Source: Coprinellus micaceus
Lineage: Eukaryota > Basidiomycota > Agaricomycetes > Agaricales > Psathyrellaceae
DNA: 64,000 nucleotides
Reading direction: 5' to 3'
Assembly: GCA_951394405.1 (NCBI GenBank)
Contig: OX596336.1
Span: 682,001-746,000, forward strand
Shown: positions 58,639-64,000 of the stretch, in pieces
Numbering within the stretch: the first letter of the stretch is position 1
Layout: each line of letters begins with the position of its first letter
The notes under the pieces: model-generated
Database searches by the model: none
What the model was told of the DNA's origin: nothing
What the model saw: only the letters and a program-made list of their open reading frames with translations
Made by a program: the position numbers and the translations under genes

Positions 58639-58914
58639 GGTACCGCGACGTTGTAGTTCAAGACGGCCTCGAGGTGGTTTGTGGTTTGTGACAAGGACGC
58701 GAGCGTGACTCCAGAGCACGTGAGCGGTCACCAGCGTGACACCCGCGGCGCGTCGAAAATCAAAAATAATTAATTATTTTAAACCTAACCCTACGGCGCA
58801 CCTCCTCGTCCCGTGTCCATTCCAGTGCCTTGACCAGTTACGAGGTCCTCGACCTCGGCATACACCCCCGACTCGTGTCTGAACTCGTTCTCCACCTTTC
58901 ATTCGTTTCTCGAC
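58639..58914. promoter_or_regulatory. Shared divergent promoter of partner G and Hsp70-like 8
   Basis: 276 bp between starts. GTGAC at 58688-58692, 58705-58709 and 58736-58740 and GTCAC at 58727-58731 lie within 53 bases on the G side, the same side and spacing range as in the D/6 promoter. An AT-rich block (AATAATTAATTATTTTAAA) lies at about 58766. Confidence 0.58.
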
Positions 58915-61447
58915 ATGGGTGTTCCTGCTCGCAAGCCGTACAATGGCCAGACGCGTCGCCTTCTCCTTGCTTTCGATATAGGGACAACTTTTAGTGGAAT
59001 ATCCTACAGGTATGGTGACTGCATTTCAGAGGAGGGAATGTTCGTTGAAAGTTGCGTTCTACAGTATTCTCGACCCCGGAAAGGTCCCCGAAATTCGCCC
59101 AGTAACGCGGTACGTGTCAAATGAACATCAAAAAGGCGTCGGCGCTGCGGGTTTGAACGTCTTCTCAATGATACATAGGTATCCATCTCAAGAACAAGTT
59201 GGCGGGGACTCGAAGATACCGACAGTTATCTACTACGACTCTGTTGGGAAACCTCGTGCGATTGGAGCTGAAACGTTGGTGAGGGGATCGAGGCGGACGC
59301 AGAGGACAACGGTTGGACGAGATCTCGCTGGTGGGTGAAGTCGCCATCTCCAGGCTCTGGGCGATTTTATTTAACCTTGATGCGTGCACAGGTTCAAGCT
59401 TCACCTTCGCCCGAAGCCCGTTACATCGGGAAAAGGTACCAAAATCAAAGAAGAACCGATCCCTCCCCTACCTCCAAACACGACGGTGGTCAAAGTCTTC
59501 GCCGACTTCATGAAATATCTTCATGAATGCGCGAAGACCTATATTAGTGAAACGCACGGCGATAAGTTGTGGGTGTCCCTCAAGAGCGACGTCATGTACG
59601 TTCTGACCCACCCTAATGGATGGGGAGGTGTCCAGCAGGGGCAGATGCGCCGGTCTGCCATTCTTGCTGGTTTGATCCCCGACACGGAGGCGGGCGCGTC
59701 GCGCGTCTCGTTCGTGACGGAAGGCGAGGCCAGCCTTCACTTTTGCCTGTCGAATGGGCTGACCGTGCATGAAGAGGACGACGTATGTACACTTCCGTCG
59801 CCTCACGCGCTCCAGCCTTGACAATTGCACCCAGGAACCAACAGGAATATTGATCGTTGACGCAGGCGGAGGAACCATCGACTTGACGGCCTACCGCAAG
59901 CTGCCGGATGGCTCCTTCACGGAGATCGCGGTTCCGAAATGTGAGTGTGCTACATACGTTGGACTGCATGGCGCCAATGCAGATACTGACGTCGCGTCGT
60001 ACCTCGGCAGGTTACTTCCATGGCGGAGCCTTCGTTACGATGCGAGGTCGAGACTATTTCCGCCGTATGATAAATACCTTCCGATCGTTTAAACTACCTT
60101 CTTAACGCTTCATTTTACAGAGCGGCTAGGCAAAACCCGCTTCGCCCCCGACGTAGAAACTCTCACCACGCGCTTCGATAGGAACACGAAGCTCGTGTTC
60201 AAGCGGGACGACGAGCCGCTTCACATTCAATTCGCCTCTGCGCGTGACAATGATCCAAAACTGGGTATACGAGCAGGGCGATTAAAGCTAGAGGGGTACG
60301 CATGCCGATACTCCGTCTACTGGGTATATAAACTAACGTCGGACGCAGAAAGGAAGTGGCCAAGTTCTTTGAGCCTTCCATAAATTCAATTGTGGAAGCA
60401 GTCAAAACCCAGATGATTACTGCGCACAACCCCATCAAGGTGATATCTTCTTCCTCACTCTATACAAGCAACCCGAGGACTCGAATATCTCTTTCAGACC
60501 GTTTTCCTCGTGGGTGGCTTCTCTGAGAGCCCATGGTTGCATGACCAAGTCAAGGCAGCGATTGAACCGCTCGGAGCCAAGGTGTCGCGTCCGGATACGC
60601 ATGTGTAAGCGTTCCTCTTCTCACCGCCACACCCTTAGCCCTAAACTGCCATCGCAGAAACAAGGCTGTGTCCAACGGCGCTGTATCTTTCTACATCGAC
60701 GGCTCCGTGAGCTCGAGGATCTCGCGGGCGACCTATGGCACCGAAGTCTATCACACATACGACAGCACGGATAAGAACCATGTCAAACGGGGTTCTAAGA
60801 CCAAGGTCCATCCGACCACCGGCGAACCCGTTCTCTACGATGGCTTCGACGTGATTCTACCCAAGGTGGGTATGTCGTGGTTTCATCGCCTCTACGTGTT
60901 CTTAACGAGTGTCGTTATGATTACAAGGACACTATCGTGAGGGCCACAAAGGAATACCGGCGCAACTTCTCAACCTCATCTAAACACCGCAAGGTATTGA
61001 ACACCAACTCTGCTACTATTTTCGCGTACTGCGGCGACGCCGAAGATACAGACAATCTATGGATGACCGACGATCCAGGTTTGTTTCCTTTCCTATCTTC
61101 CTCCCGCTACCTAAAGCTCAGTCTTCTCCTATTAGGCTCGTTCGACCGCTTATGCACTATCGAGGCGGATACGTCCGGGGTTGTCGTCCAGACTCTAACC
61201 TCACCTGATGGGGAGACGTATTATCGAAACTCCTTCAGCGTGGTCTTGCAATTCGGATTAACTGAACTTAAAGCCCAGATTGCCTGGCAGGAAGACGTAC
61301 GTTTCGTCCCTCTCCCTGTGAAAGTGTGTGTCGATATGTATGTACTTACTAGGGAGTCGAAAAGCGGTATGGGGCCTCTTATTTAGTTGCACGCCTGCCA
61401 CTAACTTCCCTGACAGTGGCCCAGCGTCCGTCGTTTTTGAGGGGTGA
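58915..61447 (+). CDS. Hsp70-like (HSPA12-type) ATPase 8, one-base frameshift in exon 3
   Basis: Same exon plan and motifs as Hsp70-like 6. It begins MGVPARKPYNGQT, then RRLLLAFDIGTTFSGISYR, SILDPGKVPEIRPVTR and SKIPTVIYYDSVGKPRAIGAETL. At about 59276-59281 the frame shifts. Codons after GAETL read VRGSRRTQ, whereas the -1 corrected frame would continue as the family's EGIEADAE..GWTRSRW block, and the uncorrected frame meets a stop near 59338. Later exons are open: FVTEGEASLHFCLSNGL (about 59720), VDAGGGTIDLTAYRKLPDG (about 59860), TVFLVGGFSESPWLHDQV (about 60500), RPDTHV then NKAVSNGAVSFYIDGSVSSRISRATYG, and LQFGLTELKAQIAWQED. A 14-base microexon (61353-61366) and GPASVVFEG complete it. No alternative intron restoring the frame was found. 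It is either a very recent pseudogene or a sequencing error. Confidence 0.85.
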
Positions 61448-61765
61448 ACATCTCAAGGCCCAATCACCTTACCACCTTCGTGGAGTGCGCTCCATTCAGT
61501 TCAGCCCGTTGTACCCGCATCTGTCTCTGTCTGTCTGTCCGAGCTTCTCTTTCTCTTTCCCGCTCTTGGTACCATACTCCTTGTCTAATGCATTCCTTTG
61601 CCGTAGAACCTTCGTGTTGCCATTTAGTAGCTTTGTCAATACGGCCCCCCTCTACCGCGACTTTATCGATTATATATCTCACGTACTGTACTGTACATTA
61701 CGGAATACCAATGTACCATACAAACTCAACGAACGACCATATCTACCTGCCCAGAAACCACCGAA
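61448..61765. other. Convergent 3' region between Hsp70-like 8 and partner H
   Basis: Pyrimidine-rich, then AT-rich near 61660-61740. No gene; it must hold both terminators. Confidence 0.45.
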
Positions 61766-64000
61766 TCAAGGGCTGAAGGTCAACTGAGTGACGACTTTAG
61801 CCTTCAACACAACCTCCTGCCTACGCTCACCACCACTTGTGTGCCCCGAGTTCGGCCTGGCTGCGATGCAGCGCAATCCCAAACCTGTCGTGCAGATGAT
61901 GGCTTCGCCATCACGGCACTGGGCACTGGAGCTCTTTCCAGGGACGTCGTAGGCGTCTTGCATTCGTTGAGAGTCGAAGGTATCCCCCTTGTCGAAGCAG
62001 AAGACCTCAATGTGCGCGGAGAGGACTCCCTCTGAGATCACTTCCCGAATCTTGATCGCCTTCGCAGTAATTTCCGTCAGTTTCCCTCGGAGTGTGTCTT
62101 CCAATGCAGACGCGCCTGGGCGCCAGCCGGTTGCGACCAGCAAGTCCACTAGGCATCGGAACACATGGGGGTTGTCGAAGGGTCGCTGCTTCAGCGCCGA
62201 GTTCGTGATCGCTAACCAATTTTTGGCGATTGGCATCTCGTCTGCAGAATGAACGTGGTCAGGTCACGACCGCTCCAAGGTGAAGGAAGGGGCGCGTACG
62301 CGATTCGAGAATATGACCCCAGAGTCCTCCAATGTACCGGTCGACCTCCCCACTCTCTACAGAGAAGCGGTGGACGACTTCGTGGCATCGATACACAAAC
62401 AGGTTCTGCGCAAGGCACTCAAATAGGATCAGGTCGCTCCTCTCCGCCCCAGCTCGGAGGTCAGAAACCGAATTTACGCCCCATAGTCTAGAAACCGTGG
62501 CACAAGCCTCCTCGTACCTGGATTTCCAGGCGTCATCTTCGGAAGTGAATTTGAGGGATGATTCTTGGCCCTTCAGGACCTCGTCGGACATGTCCATCGC
62601 ACACTGGAAGATCTCGTCGTTAAGCTGGTCCACCATGCGTGAGACGTCCGCAATTGAGTAGTGATCCGCCGTGGTCATGAAGGCTTGAGCGACCTTGTTC
62701 TCTTCCGTGCGCGCCTCCAGCAGCTGCTTCGTCTGCTCGAGCGTCTGTCCCATACCGGACAGCGTCTCATGGAGATGTTTGATCTCCAAGTCCTTGTTCA
62801 CGATCTCGCCTTTCTGGCGCTCGACCACCTTTTTCGCGCGGCGGCAATGCTTCTCCCACTCCGCCGACTCGTCGAACACCTGTTTCGAAATTTCGAGTGA
62901 GATGTCTTGCTGGCTTATGATGTCCCTGAGACTCCTGATCCCGTCCGCCATAACATTCCTCTCCTGCTCCCATGATGCTTGTTCAGTATCGTGCGTCTTC
63001 AACTTTTCTTTTAGCTCCGCCTTCTCCTGCTCCCATAATACTCGCTCAGCATCGTAAGCCTTCAACCTTTCCTCCAATTTCGCCTTCTGCTGGTCCCATA
63101 TTCGTTTCTCATCCTCTGCCTTTGATTTTGCCTCCACTTCCAATGGTTGGTCATCGCGTTCTTTCCCTGAAGGTGGTGCAAGGCGACAGGAGGGGCAAGC
63201 GGAGGATTCGGCTTGTGTCGATCCATTGTCGACCAGTCCGGACGGTTCGTCGTGTGTGCCAACGCCCTGGTCCTTGTGAGAGGCTCGATGATTAGGCTGT
63301 GATGACCCGGGTTTGGATGGAGGACTATCCACGTCCATGGGTTTGTCGATGGTCCCGAGTGATGCATCTCGAACAACGTTCATGTGCTGGGACGAGTTGG
63401 ACTCTTTTCTGACTTCCCTGGACTCTGGAGGGTCGGCGGCGTGTTGGGTGAGTAAACCGGGGGGACAACCGGGCTCTTCCTTTACCGTTGACTCTTCGCG
63501 CTGGACTGGGGGAGGAGAGCGAACTCTGGACGGGGTAAAACGATCGTACGACCATCTTCGCCCACTATCCCGCGGCGAGTCATGTTTCGGGAAAACAGAG
63601 AGGTCCTCTCGCTCCTCCTTGACCCTGCCTTTCGGAATTCTCAGCAAGCCGGCGGGGAAAGCGCCTGGCAACAGTGGTCATACCTTGAGGCCCGTGGTAG
63701 TTCCGATCACGATATTGACCGGACTCTCGTCGTTTCCGGCTCTTATCTGTGAGCGAGTACGTTGTAGACCCAGAGTGCTTCTGGCCACGTTCCCTCCAAA
63801 AGTTTTTGTGGTCCCCTGAGTTGCGGTGGTCGCGCCCGGAGTTGTGGTTGGAATCTGCACGTCGTTTATCCCCAATATTACTCCAAGGATTCGACGAACT
63901 CATAGGATTAGAGAAAATTTCCCTGGCCCCCCTGCCATCGTCGTATCCCTGTCTTCTAGGGGACCGTGGACGTGAACCGTCTGAACGTCGGTAGTCTTCG
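61766..64000 (-). CDS. Partner H: RS-rich coiled-coil protein (5' end beyond the window)
   Basis: Partial at the right edge: exon 1 runs from beyond 64000 to about 63684 and is the RS-rich first exon seen in E (SRPRSPRRQGYDDGRGAREI, then DKSRKRRESGQYRDRNYHGP). A 55-bp intron joins GRVKEEREDLSVFPK. Exon 2 carries TPSRVRSPPPVQREES, a long coiled coil with a tandem motif (EKAELKEKLKTHDTE-type repeats, about 63000-63120), and the signature LLEARTEENKVAQAFMTTADHYSIADVSRMVDQLNDEIFQCAMDMSDEVL. After an intron (about 62250-62310) the C-terminal domain reads PIAKNWLAITNSALK ... GWRP ... EGVLSAHIEVF ... MQDAYDVPG ... CTTGLGLRC ... LKAKVVTQLTF, ending at 61766. It is convergent with Hsp70-like 8, just as E is with 6. 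The C-terminus deviates from the usual KVLLxSTL. Confidence 0.83.

Overview
This looks like nuclear DNA of a filamentous basidiomycete, probably an Agaricomycete. Genes are split by many 45-70 bp GT..AG introns. The gene set is also typical: an F-box/LRR-type protein, a fungal bestrophin, a PL14 lyase, a secreted proteinase K-type subtilase, acireductone dioxygenase and a DUF2828 protein. The species cannot be named from the sequence.

Left part (1-25 kb). A lone Hsp70-like gene (1.6-3.9 kb) is followed by an F-box protein (4.8-6.7), a bestrophin-family anion channel (7.1-9.7), and a gene-poor stretch with a perfect 100-bp inverted repeat (11.2-11.6). Two small paralogues with a possible nuclease-like fold (11.7-12.3 and 14.2-14.8) flank an 820-bp TIR element with a 6-bp target duplication (13.2-14.0). 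Then come a PL14 lyase (15.6-16.6), a subtilisin-like protease (18.1-20.0), acireductone dioxygenase on the minus strand (20.4-21.1) and an intronless DUF2828/vWA protein (22.4-24.6).

Right part (25-64 kb). Almost all of it is one expanded locus. It holds seven Hsp70/HSPA12-like ATPase genes (numbered 2-8; the lone gene at 1.6 kb is number 1) and eight genes (A-H) of a coiled-coil family I do not recognise. Every A-H protein shares a block with the core RTEE(L/N)..AQ.FM(T/S)T.D..S..D, then LN(D/E)(D/E)I(Y/F)Q. A second shared block reads IA(K/R).WLAM ... GI(L/I)S ... (T/S)(T/S)GLGV.C ... L(K)xKVLL. Four pairs (2/A, 4/B, D/6, G/8) are divergently transcribed from 185-293 bp shared promoters, each with three or four GTCAC/GTGAC elements. 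Gene 3 has such a cluster but no adjacent partner. Pair 5/C is head-to-tail, each gene with its own TATA box. The block D-6-E recurs as G-8-H about 12.4-12.5 kb further on, with F and 7 between; H runs off the right edge. Two identical tRNA-Ala(AGC) genes in inverted orientation sit at 43.8-44.2 kb.

My reading is that the Hsp70-like ATPase and the coiled-coil protein form a co-regulated two-component module that is being amplified and diversified. The function is unknown. Hsp70-like gene 8 carries a one-base frameshift, and E and H share about 590 bp of nearly identical DNA, so the array appears to be evolving rapidly. Exon boundaries were read by eye from splice motifs and comparison between paralogues; first exons of the partner genes are the least certain.
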